Positions 32,617 through 41,077 of a stretch of 43,631 bases of DNA are shown piece by piece. The stretch spans positions 73,731-117,361 of the forward strand of contig NZ_LMUW01000176.1 of the NCBI RefSeq assembly GCF_009765735.1, written 5' to 3'. Origin of the DNA: Xenophilus sp. L33. GTDB taxonomy: Bacteria > Pseudomonadota > Gammaproteobacteria > Burkholderiales > Burkholderiaceae_C. Below the pieces are notes generated by a model, which made no database searches, was not told where the DNA came from, and was given only the letters and a program-made list of their open reading frames with translations. Numbering within the stretch: position 1 is the first letter of the stretch; each line of letters begins with the position of its first letter. The position numbers and the translations under genes are program-made.

Positions 32617-33537
32617 CTACCACCAGGGAAAGAAGTCCGGCATCTGCGATGCCTTCGAAGTGAATTGCGGCGTGCGCTTTTCGAGGAAGGCGCGCACGCC
32701 CTCCTTGCCGTCCTGCTGGCTCGCATGCCACAGGGCGAGCGACTCGACCTTGTGCGCATGCAGCGGGTGATCCGCCCCGCTGTTGCGCCAGATCATCTGG
32801 CGGGTCAGCGCGACGGAGACGGGCGAACGGTTGCGGCTGAGCGACAGGGCGCACTGGCGCGCTTGCTCGCGCAGCTCGTCGTTGGCGACGACCCGGTCGA
32901 CCAGGCCGCTGCGCAATGCGGTCTCCGCGTCGAGGATCGTTCCGGACATGCTCCATTGGAGCGCCTTCGACATGCCGACGATGCGGGGCAGGAACCAGCT
33001 CGAGCAGGCGTCCGGCACGATGCCGACATTGCCGAACACGAAGCCGAAGCGGCTGCTCTCGCCGGCCAGGCGGACGTCCATCGGCAGGGTCAGCGTGGCG
33101 CCCACGCCGACCGCGGCGCCATTGACCGCCGCGATCACCGGCTTCAGGCAGTCGAAGATCGCCAGCACCACGCGGCCGCCCGTGTCGCGCACGCCGCGTT
33201 CGATGTCCGGGTCGTCGAGCCTGCGGTCGAGGTCGTCCATCGTCGGCTTCAACGATTCGTCCAGTCCGAAGACGTTCGCGTTGCCGTCGCCCTGCAGGTC
33301 CATGCCGGCGCAGAAGGCCCGACCGGAACCGGTGACGACCACGGCACGCACCGCGTCGTCCTGGCTCGCACGACGGAACGCCGATTCCAGTTCGTCGGCC
33401 ATGCGGACCGTGAACGCGTTCAGGCGCTCGGGCCGGGCCAGCTCGATGGTGAGGATGCCGTCCGGGTCGAGGCTACAGGCGATGTCCGTGTCGTCGCCCT
33501 TCGCCTGCCAGGCGCGTCCCGCGGTTTCATCGGTCAT
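32617..33537 (-). CDS. Enoyl-CoA hydratase/isomerase family protein, PaaG/ECI-like
   Basis: A 306-residue crotonase, longer than usual because of an N-terminal tail and an insert around residues 82-120 (DESLKPTMDDLDRRLDDPD). The oxyanion motifs are VTGSGRAFCAGMDL and NGAAVGVGATLTLPMD. The first catalytic Glu position holds Thr148, while Asp176 in VGIVPDACSSW is kept, as in PaaG-type isomerases. It likely acts on an unusual CoA ester. Copy C of the shared motif is 44 bases upstream of its ATG, placing it in the same regulon as the ligase and oxygenases. Confidence 0.82.
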   Translation of the reverse strand: MTDETAGRAWQAKGDDTDIACSLDPDGILTIELARPERLNAFTVRMADELESAFRRASQDDAVRAVVVTGSGRAFCAGMDLQGDGNANVFGLDESLKPTMDDLDRRLDDPDIERGVRDTGGRVVLAIFDCLKPVIAAVNGAAVGVGATLTLPMDVRLAGESSRFGFVFGNVGIVPDACSSWFLPRIVGMSKALQWSMSGTILDAETALRSGLVDRVVANDELREQARQCALSLSRNRSPVSVALTRQMIWRNSGADHPLHAHKVESLALWHASQQDGKEGVRAFLEKRTPQFTSKASQMPDFFPWW

Positions 33538-33580
33538 GGGTGTGTTCTCGCTCTCTCGATTCGCTGTCGCTCGGCGTCAC

Positions 33581-33605
33581 TAAACATTCCAAATGGTAAG
33601 CTTAG
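33581..33605 (-). promoter_or_regulatory. Shared island motif, copy C (crotonase promoter)
   Basis: Read on the minus strand: CTAAGCTTACCATTTGG followed by AATGTTTA, directed at the crotonase start at 33537. The 17-base head differs from copies A and D at one or two places only. TGTTTA sits where the other copies have TATTTA/TATCTT. Confidence 0.65.
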
Positions 33606-33646
33606 AAAGCGCGAAGCGGACTAGGTGAAAACCTTGAACACGTCGA

Positions 33647-34627
33647 TCAGGCGCTCGCGCCGAAGCCCGCCAGCCGGTCGGCGATCAGCCCATGCGCCTC
33701 GGCCATGATGCGATCGATCAGCTCCTTCACCGAAGGCACGTCGTGGATCAGGCCGGCCACCAGCCCGCAGGACCAGGCGCCCGCGTCCAGCGCGCCTTCC
33801 TTCATGATCTTCGGGTAGACGCCGGCAACCTCCGCGGCGATGTCCTCGAAGCGGACCGCGCTGCCGAGTTCCTTCTCGGTGTTCAGAAGTCGTTCGACCG
33901 CGGCGTTGTTGAGCACGCGCTCGGAGTTGCGCAGCGGCCGCATGACCAGCCGGGTGTCGAGTTCGGTCGCCGCCACGATGGCCTGCTTGACGTTGTCATG
34001 CACCGGCGCCTCCCGGGTGGCGACGAATCTCGTCCCCATGTTGATGCCCTCGGCGCCGAGGGCGAGCGCGGCGACCAGCGAGCGTCCATCGGCCATGCCG
34101 CCCGAGGCAACGAACGGAACGGTCAGTTCGTCGGCGGCGCGCGGCAGGAGGATGAAGTTGGGAACGTCGTCCTCGCCCGGATGGCCCGCGCATTCGAAAC
34201 CGTCGACGCTGACCGCGTCGCAGCCGACGGCCTCCGCCTTGACCGCATGACGCACCGAGGTGCACTTGTGGATCACCTTGATGCCGTGCGCCTTGAAGCC
34301 GGGCAGCCACTTCTGCGGATTGTGTCCCGCCGTCTCGACCACCTTGACGCCGCTCTTCACGATGGCCTCGACATAGCCCGGATAGTCGGGCGGATTGACG
34401 CTCGGCAACAGCGTCAGGTTGACGCCGAAGGGCCGGTCGGTCATCTCGCGGCAACGCCGGATCTCCTGGGCCAGCAGTTCCGGCGTGCGCTGCGTCAGGG
34501 CCGTGATGATGCCGAGGCCACCGGCGTTGGACACAGCGGCAGCCAGTTCGGCATAGCCGACGTGGTGCATGCCGCCCTGGATGATCGGGTGCCTGATGCC
34601 GAAGAGTTCGGTGATGCGGGTTTTCAT
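33647..34627 (-). CDS. Nitronate monooxygenase (2-nitropropane dioxygenase)-family FMN protein
   Basis: A 326-residue FMN TIM barrel. It opens FGIRHPIIQGGMHHVGYAELAAAVSNAGGLGIITA; VETAGHNPQKWLPGFKAHGIKVIHKCTSV follows, then FECAGHPGEDD (the conserved His of the family) and the phosphate-binding GGMADGRSL, and ALGAEGINMGTRF. Members in aromatic islands are often misnamed; they may act as enoyl reductases or flavin monooxygenases on CoA esters. Its ATG is at 34627, 130 bases from the divergent LysR gene, with copy D of the shared motif between. Confidence 0.85.
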   Translation of the reverse strand: MKTRITELFGIRHPIIQGGMHHVGYAELAAAVSNAGGLGIITALTQRTPELLAQEIRRCREMTDRPFGVNLTLLPSVNPPDYPGYVEAIVKSGVKVVETAGHNPQKWLPGFKAHGIKVIHKCTSVRHAVKAEAVGCDAVSVDGFECAGHPGEDDVPNFILLPRAADELTVPFVASGGMADGRSLVAALALGAEGINMGTRFVATREAPVHDNVKQAIVAATELDTRLVMRPLRNSERVLNNAAVERLLNTEKELGSAVRFEDIAAEVAGVYPKIMKEGALDAGAWSCGLVAGLIHDVPSVKELIDRIMAEAHGLIADRLAGFGASA

Positions 34628-34702
34628 GCGTTGGCCTCGTCTGTCATTGGAATTGGAATGACTGCCGCCCGGCTCGCGAAGCGCGAGTCGCGTCGAATCC
34701 AC

Positions 34703-34727
34703 TTAAGCTTACCATTTGGTCTATATT
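34703..34727 (+). promoter_or_regulatory. Shared island motif, copy D (LysR / divergent NMO promoter region)
   Basis: TTAAGCTTACCATTTGG followed by TCTATATT. The core ACCA-TT-TGGT is a perfect inverted repeat around TT, and TATATT at 34722-34727 resembles a -10 box 30 bases before the LysR start. It could also influence the divergent NMO-family gene. Confidence 0.6.
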
Positions 34728-34757
34728 AATCGCAAGGCTTGCGGACATCGGAACGTC

Positions 34758-35735
34758 GTGAACACCCAGGAAGCCAGCTTCGACCTCAACCTGTTGAGAA
34801 TCCTCGTGGCGCTCGCCGCCACCCGAAACGTCACTGAGGCCGCGAACACGCTCGACATGAGCCAGTCCGGCTTCAGCAGTGCGCTCGCGCGGCTGCGGCG
34901 GCTGGTCGAGGACCCGCTCTTCGTCCACACGCCGGAGGGCATGTCGCCCACGCCGAGGGCCATGGCCATGATCTCGGCCGCGCAGGAAATCATGTCGCGC
35001 GTGGCGTCGGGTGTGCTGGCCAAGCCGGAATTCAATCCCGCGACCGCGCGAACGGTCTTCAGGATCGCGATCGCCGACGCCACGGAGATCGTCTTCCTGC
35101 CGAAGCTGCTGCCGCATCTGCAGCGGGTGGCGCCGCACGCAAGCGTCATCACTGCGACATTCGAGCCGGAGCCCTTGCGCCGCGGGATGGCGAGCGGCGA
35201 CATCGACCTCGCACTGGGCTACTTTCCCGACCTGGATGCACCGGCCTACCTGCAGCAACCGCTCTACCCCCACACCTACGTCTGCATGGTTCGCAAGGGC
35301 CACCCCATCGCGCAGAAGCCGATCACCGAGAAGTCGTACGCCGACTACGGCCACGTGGCCGTGGCTTCGCCTGCGCGCTCGAGCGCACTGCTGGAGCGGC
35401 ACCTCGCCCGGCGCGGCATCAAGCGGCGCGTCGTGCTGCAGACGCCCCATCACCTGGCACTGCCGGCCGTGGTGGAAACCACCGAGCTCCTCGCCACGGT
35501 GCCGCTCGGCACCGCAGTCTGGTTCGCGCAGTCGGGCAAGCTGGATCTGCTTCGCCTGCCCTTCACGCCGCCGACCTTCGTGGTGCAGCAACACTGGCAT
35601 CCGCTGATGCACCAGGACCCCCGCAGCCGCTGGCTGCGCTCGCAGATCTCGGAGCTCTTCGTCGACGAATCCGGCAACTGGAAGGACCTCGAGACTTCGC
35701 TGTACGGGCCGCTCAAGCGCAAGCCCCAGGGTTGA
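34758..35735 (+). CDS. LysR-family transcriptional regulator (NahR/NodD-like)
   Basis: A 325-residue LysR protein. The helix-turn-helix domain covers about 5-65 (FDLNLLRILVALAATRNVTEAANTLDMSQSGFSSALARLRRLVEDPLFV), in the style of the NahR/LinR/NodD group (FDLNLL start). The effector domain follows (FRIAIADATEIVFLPKLLPHL, DIDLALGYFPD). Such regulators often sense aromatic acids. The start is GTG 34758, because the upstream in-frame codons overlap the promoter motif. It diverges from the NMO-family gene and precedes the BVMO-like gene on the same strand. Confidence 0.88.
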   Translation: MNTQEASFDLNLLRILVALAATRNVTEAANTLDMSQSGFSSALARLRRLVEDPLFVHTPEGMSPTPRAMAMISAAQEIMSRVASGVLAKPEFNPATARTVFRIAIADATEIVFLPKLLPHLQRVAPHASVITATFEPEPLRRGMASGDIDLALGYFPDLDAPAYLQQPLYPHTYVCMVRKGHPIAQKPITEKSYADYGHVAVASPARSSALLERHLARRGIKRRVVLQTPHHLALPAVVETTELLATVPLGTAVWFAQSGKLDLLRLPFTPPTFVVQQHWHPLMHQDPRSRWLRSQISELFVDESGNWKDLETSLYGPLKRKPQG

Positions 35736-35789
35736 TCCGGCCGAAGGGTCCTATCGCTCGCGGCGATGGCGACTCACCGCCGAGCCGTA

Positions 35790-35818
35790 TTGCGACCGCT
35801 TCACCCCATCCGTCTAAT
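35790..35818 (+). promoter_or_regulatory. Possible sigma-70 promoter of the BVMO-like gene
   Basis: TTGCGA (35790-35795), a 17-base spacer and TCTAAT (35813-35818), 72 bases before the ATG at 35890. The spacing is ideal and the hexamers match consensus 4/6 and 5/6. The shared island motif is absent here. Confidence 0.4.
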
Positions 35819-35889
35819 CGTCGATTTGCGAACAAGTCCCTGGCCGAACGCGGGCAGCGCCTGGATTCGCGCACGGAGAGGACAGATTC

Positions 35890-37503
35890 ATGAGCAACGG
35901 CCTTCCTGCGGACTACGACGCGATCATCGTCGGCGGCGGATTCGCCGGTCTCTACCAACTGCATTGCCTGCGCCGCATCGGACTGCGGGTGCGCCTGCTG
36001 GAAGCCGGATCCGGCGTCGGCGGTACCTGGTTCTGGAACCGCTACCCCGGCGCGCGCTGCGACGTCGAAAGCCTCGACTATTCGTATTCGTTCAGCGGCG
36101 AGTTGCAGCAGGAGTGGGACTGGAGCGAACGCTACGCCACCCAGCCGGAAATCCTGCGCTACATCGAGGAAGTCGCGCGGCGCTTCGACCTGCTGCGCGA
36201 CATCCAGTTCAACGCGCGCGTCACCGAAGCCCACTTCGACGCGAAGGCCCGTCGCTGGAACATCGCCATCGCCGGCGGCGAGCGTTTCGTCGCCACCTGG
36301 TGCGTGATGGCCACCGGCTGCCTTTCGATCCCGCAGACGCCCCGGTTTCCGGGCCTGGAGAACTACGAGGGACGCTGGCACCACAGCGCGGACTGGCCGC
36401 GCGAAGGCGTCGATTTCCGGGGGCTGCGCGTCGGCTTGATCGGCACCGGTTCCAGCGGCGTGCAGATGGCGCCGATCATCGCGAAACAGGCCGCACACCT
36501 GACGGTCTTCCAGCGCACCGCGAATTTCAGCGTGCCGGCGCAGAACGAAGCGCTGGCGCCCGAGGCGCTGGCCAAGGCCAAGCGGCACTACGGCGAACGC
36601 AGGGCCCGCGCCATGGAGACCACGACCGGCATCTTCCTGAGCGGCTGCGACAAGTCGGCCATGGAAGTGACCGAGGAGGAGCGCGAGAAGGAGTTCGAAT
36701 ACCGCTGGCGTGGCGCCGGCGGCGGCTTTCGGATGGTGCGCGCCTTCAACGACCTGCTCCTCCACAAGGCGTCGAACGACACCGTGGCCGACTTCGTCCG
36801 CGCCAAGATCCGAAGCATCGTGAACGACCCCGCGACGGCCGAGTTGCTCTGTCCGACGCCGGAGCTCCCCTTCGGAACCAAGCGACTCTGCGTCGACAGC
36901 AACTACTACGAGACCTTCAACCGACCCAACGTGACGCTGATCGACGTCCGGAAAGACCCGATCGTCGAGATCACGGCCGACGGCCTGCGCACCGCCGCAT
37001 CACGTTACCCGCTGGACATGATCGTCTTCGCGACCGGCTTCGACGCCATGACCGGCGCGCTGGGCTCGATCGACATCCGCGGCCGTGGAGGCGAGGCCCT
37101 GAGTGAGAAATGGGCGAGCGGCCCGCGCACCTACCTCGGCCTGGCGGTGGCGGGCTTTCCGAACATGTTCGTGCTGGCCGGTCCGGGCAGCCCGTCGGTG
37201 CTCAGCAACATGGTGCACTCCATCGAACTGCATGCCGACTGGGTGACCCGATGCCTGGAGTGCCTGCGGGTCGAGGGCCGGTCCGTCATCGAGGCCGGCC
37301 AGCGCGCCGAAGACCAATGGGTCGCGCACGTCAACGAGGTCGCGGACCGGACCCTCTACCCGAAGGGCAACTCCTGGTACCTGGGCGCCAACACCCCGGG
37401 CAAGCCCCGCGTGTTCATGCCCTACGTCGGAGGCGTCCCTGCCTATCGAAAGATCGTTACCGATGTCGCCGAGAACGGCTACGAGGGCTTCCTGCGCGAT
37501 TGA
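35890..37503 (+). CDS. FAD-dependent Baeyer-Villiger-type monooxygenase
   Basis: A 537-residue class B flavin monooxygenase. The first Rossmann motif is GGGFAGLYQLH (residues 15-25), then VGGTWFWNRYPGARCDVES. The BVMO fingerprint is present in the form Y159-E-G161 ... H165 ... W169-P. The second, NADPH-binding, motif is GTGSSG (186-191). Such enzymes insert oxygen next to a ketone, giving an ester or lactone, or sometimes oxidise side chains of aryl ketones. ATG 35890 follows GGAGAGGA. It is alone on its strand and converges with the binding-protein gene 16 bases away. A ketone substrate is inferred. Confidence 0.88.
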   Translation: MSNGLPADYDAIIVGGGFAGLYQLHCLRRIGLRVRLLEAGSGVGGTWFWNRYPGARCDVESLDYSYSFSGELQQEWDWSERYATQPEILRYIEEVARRFDLLRDIQFNARVTEAHFDAKARRWNIAIAGGERFVATWCVMATGCLSIPQTPRFPGLENYEGRWHHSADWPREGVDFRGLRVGLIGTGSSGVQMAPIIAKQAAHLTVFQRTANFSVPAQNEALAPEALAKAKRHYGERRARAMETTTGIFLSGCDKSAMEVTEEEREKEFEYRWRGAGGGFRMVRAFNDLLLHKASNDTVADFVRAKIRSIVNDPATAELLCPTPELPFGTKRLCVDSNYYETFNRPNVTLIDVRKDPIVEITADGLRTAASRYPLDMIVFATGFDAMTGALGSIDIRGRGGEALSEKWASGPRTYLGLAVAGFPNMFVLAGPGSPSVLSNMVHSIELHADWVTRCLECLRVEGRSVIEAGQRAEDQWVAHVNEVADRTLYPKGNSWYLGANTPGKPRVFMPYVGGVPAYRKIVTDVAENGYEGFLRD

Positions 37504-37519
37504 CTGCCGAGCGCCGGCC

Positions 37520-38713
37520 CTACCGGTTGTTCAGTGTCGGAAGCTGCATCTCGGAAGGCGTGATCTCGTGGACGAGTTCCGGCACGGCCCAGGCGACGGT
37601 CGGATCGCTTCGGGTCCGGTAGTGGTACATGCTCTGCAGGGCCTGGTGGTCTTCCTTTCGGAAGGTCATCGTTCCCTTGGGCGTTTCGAAGCTCATGCCC
37701 TCCATGGCGGCGATCAGCTTGTTGGCATCGGTATTGCCACCGGTCTTCTTGAGCGCCGTGACGATCGCCATGGCCGCCGAAAATCCTCCCGCGACGAAGA
37801 AGTCCGGCGGCCGGTTGAACTCCGCCTTGTAGGCTGCCACCATGGCATCGTTGACCGGGTTCTTCGGTATGCCGTAGTAGTAATACGTGGCGCCTTCCAT
37901 GCCGGGATAGCCCTTGATGAACTGCAGCGTCGCGAAGTCGGTGACCAGGGTCGACATCTCGATGTTGTAGCGCTTGAGGTCGAGGTCGCCGATGGAAAAC
38001 GCGTTGCCGTGGCCGGCCCACAGGATCCAGACGATCTTGCGTCCGGGAATGTCCTTGAGCCGGTCGACGATCCGCTGACCGCCCGCGGTGAAGTCCGTCG
38101 TCTCCGGCGGCAGGTATTCCTCGTGGACCAGCTTGGCGTGCTTGAGCGTCTGCCTGAACGCCTTCACGCCTTCGCGTCCGTAGGCGTAGTCCTGTGCCAG
38201 CGTCGCGATCGTTACGCCGGGCTGGTCCAGCGCCAGTGCGTTGCTGATCGCGTCCTGGCTGGAGCTTCGCATGGTGCGGAAGAGGTACTTGTTCCACTTG
38301 TCGCCGACGATCGAGTCAGCGACCGCGTTGTCGAGGATCAAGATCCTCTTGTTCTCCTCGGCGACCGGCAGCAGCGCCAGGGCCGAACTCGACGAGGTCG
38401 GACCGACGCCGATCGCCGCCTTGTCATCGACGTACGCGGATGCGAGCAGCGACCTCGCGACGTCGGGTCGCCCCTGGTCGTCGCGGTCGAGGACGACGAG
38501 CTTCCGGCCGTTGACAGCCATCGTGCCCCCGGTCGCGTACTGCAGCCCCATCATCAGGCCGGTGTGCAATTGCTGGCCGAAGGAGTCGAGCGGCCCGGTC
38601 TTGCTGTAGACGTGCGCGATCCGGATCTCGTCGGACTGCGCGAAGCTCGGCTTGCTCCAGAGGGTGCCCATTGCAGGCACGGCAGCCAGGGCAATCAGGT
38701 CACGGCGATTCAT
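37520..38713 (-). CDS. ABC transporter substrate-binding protein, Liv-type, with Tat-like signal
   Basis: A 397-residue periplasmic binding protein. The leader MNRRDLIALAAVPAMG has a twin-arginine motif, with a cut likely after SFA before QSDEI. The mature part opens IRIAHVYSKTGPLDSFGQQLHTGL and includes VGPTSSSSALALLPVAEENKRIL. It differs from the binding protein at 16.7 kb. No permease lies next to it, but the end of a LivM-like permease lies upstream in the same direction at the right edge, so it may be the last gene of a long uptake/oxidation operon. Confidence 0.88.
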   Translation of the reverse strand: MNRRDLIALAAVPAMGTLWSKPSFAQSDEIRIAHVYSKTGPLDSFGQQLHTGLMMGLQYATGGTMAVNGRKLVVLDRDDQGRPDVARSLLASAYVDDKAAIGVGPTSSSSALALLPVAEENKRILILDNAVADSIVGDKWNKYLFRTMRSSSQDAISNALALDQPGVTIATLAQDYAYGREGVKAFRQTLKHAKLVHEEYLPPETTDFTAGGQRIVDRLKDIPGRKIVWILWAGHGNAFSIGDLDLKRYNIEMSTLVTDFATLQFIKGYPGMEGATYYYYGIPKNPVNDAMVAAYKAEFNRPPDFFVAGGFSAAMAIVTALKKTGGNTDANKLIAAMEGMSFETPKGTMTFRKEDHQALQSMYHYRTRSDPTVAWAVPELVHEITPSEMQLPTLNNR

Positions 38714-38725
38714 GTCTCTTCTCCT

Positions 38726-39970
38726 TCATTCGACCGCATGCGACGGCACCAGGCTGCGCCAGTGGCCGTCTCCCGCCGGGGCCGCTGCGTCCACGGCGCC
38801 GATGCATCCTCTGTCGGCGCGAGCGCTCTTCAGGTCCCGACCTGCCTCGACGGCGTCGGCCGCGTCGAGCAATCGCCTTCGCATCCGGACGACCGCGACA
38901 TCGGATGAGATCAGGTGCTCCTTCGTCCGGTCGGGTATCGGACCCATCGAGATGGCGATCACCGCGTCCTCGGTGGAGATCCCCCGAAAGCCGGACCAGT
39001 TGCGATCCATCGACGCCCGGTCTTGCAGATGGAAGTCTCGGCGCGAGAAGAGAAAGCGCTGCTGCTCGGGCGCGTAGAGCGTCGGGTTGTCATAGCCGGT
39101 CTCGCGCAACCGGCTCTCACGCGTGATCGGGCGGCTCCCGTAGCGAACCGAATAGGTGGCAGTGTGCTCGTCGTCGATCGGAATCTCGAACACGATGGTG
39201 GCGTTGTTCGCGCCTTGCAATGCGCCACCCGGGATGATCCGCCCGCTCGGCATGATGAACGAGCAGACGCGGACGTTCGTCCTTTCGTTCTCCTGGCGGA
39301 AGCTCGCGTAGTGGTAGCCGAATTCGGTGTCCTCGATCTCGAAGTTCGGCCTCGTGTCGTCCAGGGCGCCCACCTGGCCGTCGCCACCGGCCCAACCGGG
39401 TCGCGCCGCGTTGGTGTGAAGAATGCTCACATGGGATTCGTCCAGCCCGCCTTCCAGGTGCTGTACCCAGTTGGCGTTCGTGTCGACGCGCACCACCACC
39501 TGGTTCTCCTCCGGCAGCGCCATGTAGGCGAAGGGGCTGAATGCAGGCTGGTGCTCCTTCGGCCCCAGGTAGGTCCAGACGATGCCGCCGGATTCCACCA
39601 CCGGATACGACGGCGCCTCCAGGCGCGGGATGCGCTTGTCCCTGGGGACGTTCATCATTTCCAGGACGGAACCGTCGAGGCCGAACTTCCAGCCGTGGTA
39701 GAGACAGCGAATGCCGTCTTCCTCGACCCGGCCCAGCGCGAGGGAGGCGCTGCGATGAATGCAGAACTCGTCCAGCACGCAGAGCGTGCCCTTCGTGGTC
39801 CGGAAGACCACCAGGTTCTCGCCGAGCAGCCGCTCCGGCCGGGGCCGGCCTCCCGGTTCCCGTACCTTGTCGGCGGTGCAGATCGGCAGCCAGAACCGCC
39901 TGAACAGCGCCCCCATCGGTGTTCCGGGGCCGATTCGGCACAGCCTGTCGTTTTGTTCCTGAGTCAACAT
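38726..39970 (-). CDS. Class IA Rieske oxygenase alpha subunit, phthalate-dioxygenase-like
   Basis: A 414-residue oxygenase. Rieske ligands are Cys70, His72, Cys89 and His92 (CIHRSAS ... CLYHGW); the iron site is Glu173, Asp177, His180 and His185 (EGGLDESHVSILH). It is of the same broad family as the two 447-residue oxygenases, sharing the start GTPMGALFRRFWLP, but is clearly more distant and shorter. It probably hydroxylates another aromatic carboxylate. It lies between a VanA-like oxygenase and a binding-protein gene; no reductase is adjacent, so it must borrow one. ATG 39970 has AAGGAGAC upstream. Confidence 0.9.
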   Translation of the reverse strand: MLTQEQNDRLCRIGPGTPMGALFRRFWLPICTADKVREPGGRPRPERLLGENLVVFRTTKGTLCVLDEFCIHRSASLALGRVEEDGIRCLYHGWKFGLDGSVLEMMNVPRDKRIPRLEAPSYPVVESGGIVWTYLGPKEHQPAFSPFAYMALPEENQVVVRVDTNANWVQHLEGGLDESHVSILHTNAARPGWAGGDGQVGALDDTRPNFEIEDTEFGYHYASFRQENERTNVRVCSFIMPSGRIIPGGALQGANNATIVFEIPIDDEHTATYSVRYGSRPITRESRLRETGYDNPTLYAPEQQRFLFSRRDFHLQDRASMDRNWSGFRGISTEDAVIAISMGPIPDRTKEHLISSDVAVVRMRRRLLDAADAVEAGRDLKSARADRGCIGAVDAAAPAGDGHWRSLVPSHAVE

Positions 39971-40004
39971 CGAGTCCGTCTCCTTGAATCCGAATCGGCA
40001 GTGA

Positions 40005-41057
40005 TCACGCGGCGCGCGGGAAGGCGCCGGCCCCGCTCGATTCGCCGGCGTCCTCGGCGAGCAGCTTCGCCATCAGGCGGCGATACCTATAAAGGGCGTT
40101 GTCCGCGCCGATGGCGACCATGGGGCTCTCTGCGGTGCTGTCGATCATTTTTTGCTGCGCCTCGAGGATCAGCTTGTCTTCGGCGAAGGCCGCATTCAGG
40201 CTGCGGGCGATCGTCTCGGTGACCACGGCGTCATCGCGCCGGAAGTTGTGCGCCGACATGAAGAAGTAGTGGGTGCTTCTGTCGTTCTCCGGCGTGATCG
40301 CCTGGCAGCTGTGAAAGCGCAGCGCCTCGGAGAGATCGTCGTCGGGCGTGCCGGTCGGCTTCACGCCGGCGTCGAGCAGCAGGATGCCGGGCGCGTGGAA
40401 GTCGTAGGTGAACCATCGATCCACGTTGCCTTCGAAGCGGCCCAGCTTCCTGTGATACGGCGCCGGGACGGTGTCTCGCACCGGTCGCCTGATCCGGATG
40501 CCCCGCTCCAGCATTTCGATCAGCGGCTGCGTCTCGGCGATGCTCGACGCTCCGCCGAAGGTCTTTTCATGGACATAGTCCAGGTGCGAGAAGTCCAGCA
40601 GGTTGTCGGTGATGAGCAGATGGCTGCAGTCGTATTGCAGGTAATTGGGCAACCATCTCCACTCGGGATGGTCGAGCGAGAAGGTGTCGGGAATCGCGGC
40701 CTCGTCCGCGCGCTCGGCATCACCCATCCAGATCCACACCCACCGCTTCTTCTGCACCACCGGGTAGGTCCGTTGCTTCAACGCGGCGGGCAGCTTCGCC
40801 TGCCCCGGCACCTCCACGCAGCGGCCGTCCGGGCCGTAGGTGACGCCGTGGTACATGCAGCGCACGCAGTCGCCCTGCTTGCGGCCGAGGTGCAAAGGGG
40901 CGTGTCGATGGCAGCATTTGTCGTCCATCGCCACGACGTCGCCGTTCTCCTTTCGGTAGAAGAGAACCGGGACGCCCAGGAGCGTTCGGGCGAGCAACGT
41001 ATCGGCGAGGATCTCGTGGTCCCACGCAGCGACATACCAGGCGTTTTTCAGGAACAT
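40005..41057 (-). CDS. VanA-like Rieske oxygenase (aromatic O-demethylase type)
   Basis: A 350-residue class IA oxygenase with the vanillate O-demethylase start FLKNAWYVAAWDHEI. Rieske ligands are Cys48, His50, Cys67 and His70 (CCHRHAPL ... CMYHG). The iron site is NLLDFSHLDYVHEKTFG with Asp155, His158 and His163, the VanA-style block. It likely demethylates a methoxylated aromatic acid or hydroxylates a related one. No VanB gene is adjacent; the reductase at 9.7 kb is the nearest candidate partner. Length and motifs fit VanA well, but substrate assignment needs activity data. Confidence 0.85.
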   Translation of the reverse strand: MFLKNAWYVAAWDHEILADTLLARTLLGVPVLFYRKENGDVVAMDDKCCHRHAPLHLGRKQGDCVRCMYHGVTYGPDGRCVEVPGQAKLPAALKQRTYPVVQKKRWVWIWMGDAERADEAAIPDTFSLDHPEWRWLPNYLQYDCSHLLITDNLLDFSHLDYVHEKTFGGASSIAETQPLIEMLERGIRIRRPVRDTVPAPYHRKLGRFEGNVDRWFTYDFHAPGILLLDAGVKPTGTPDDDLSEALRFHSCQAITPENDRSTHYFFMSAHNFRRDDAVVTETIARSLNAAFAEDKLILEAQQKMIDSTAESPMVAIGADNALYRYRRLMAKLLAEDAGESSGAGAFPRAA

Positions 41058-41077
41058 CGGTTTCTCCGCGATTGCCA

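Noticed and set aside
33624..33633. GGTGAAAACC upstream of motif copy C, resembling the GGTACATACC box
   Set aside because: Only the outer GGT...ACC matches and the spacing differs by 2-3 bases; no equivalent exists at copies D, E or F, so chance is likely.
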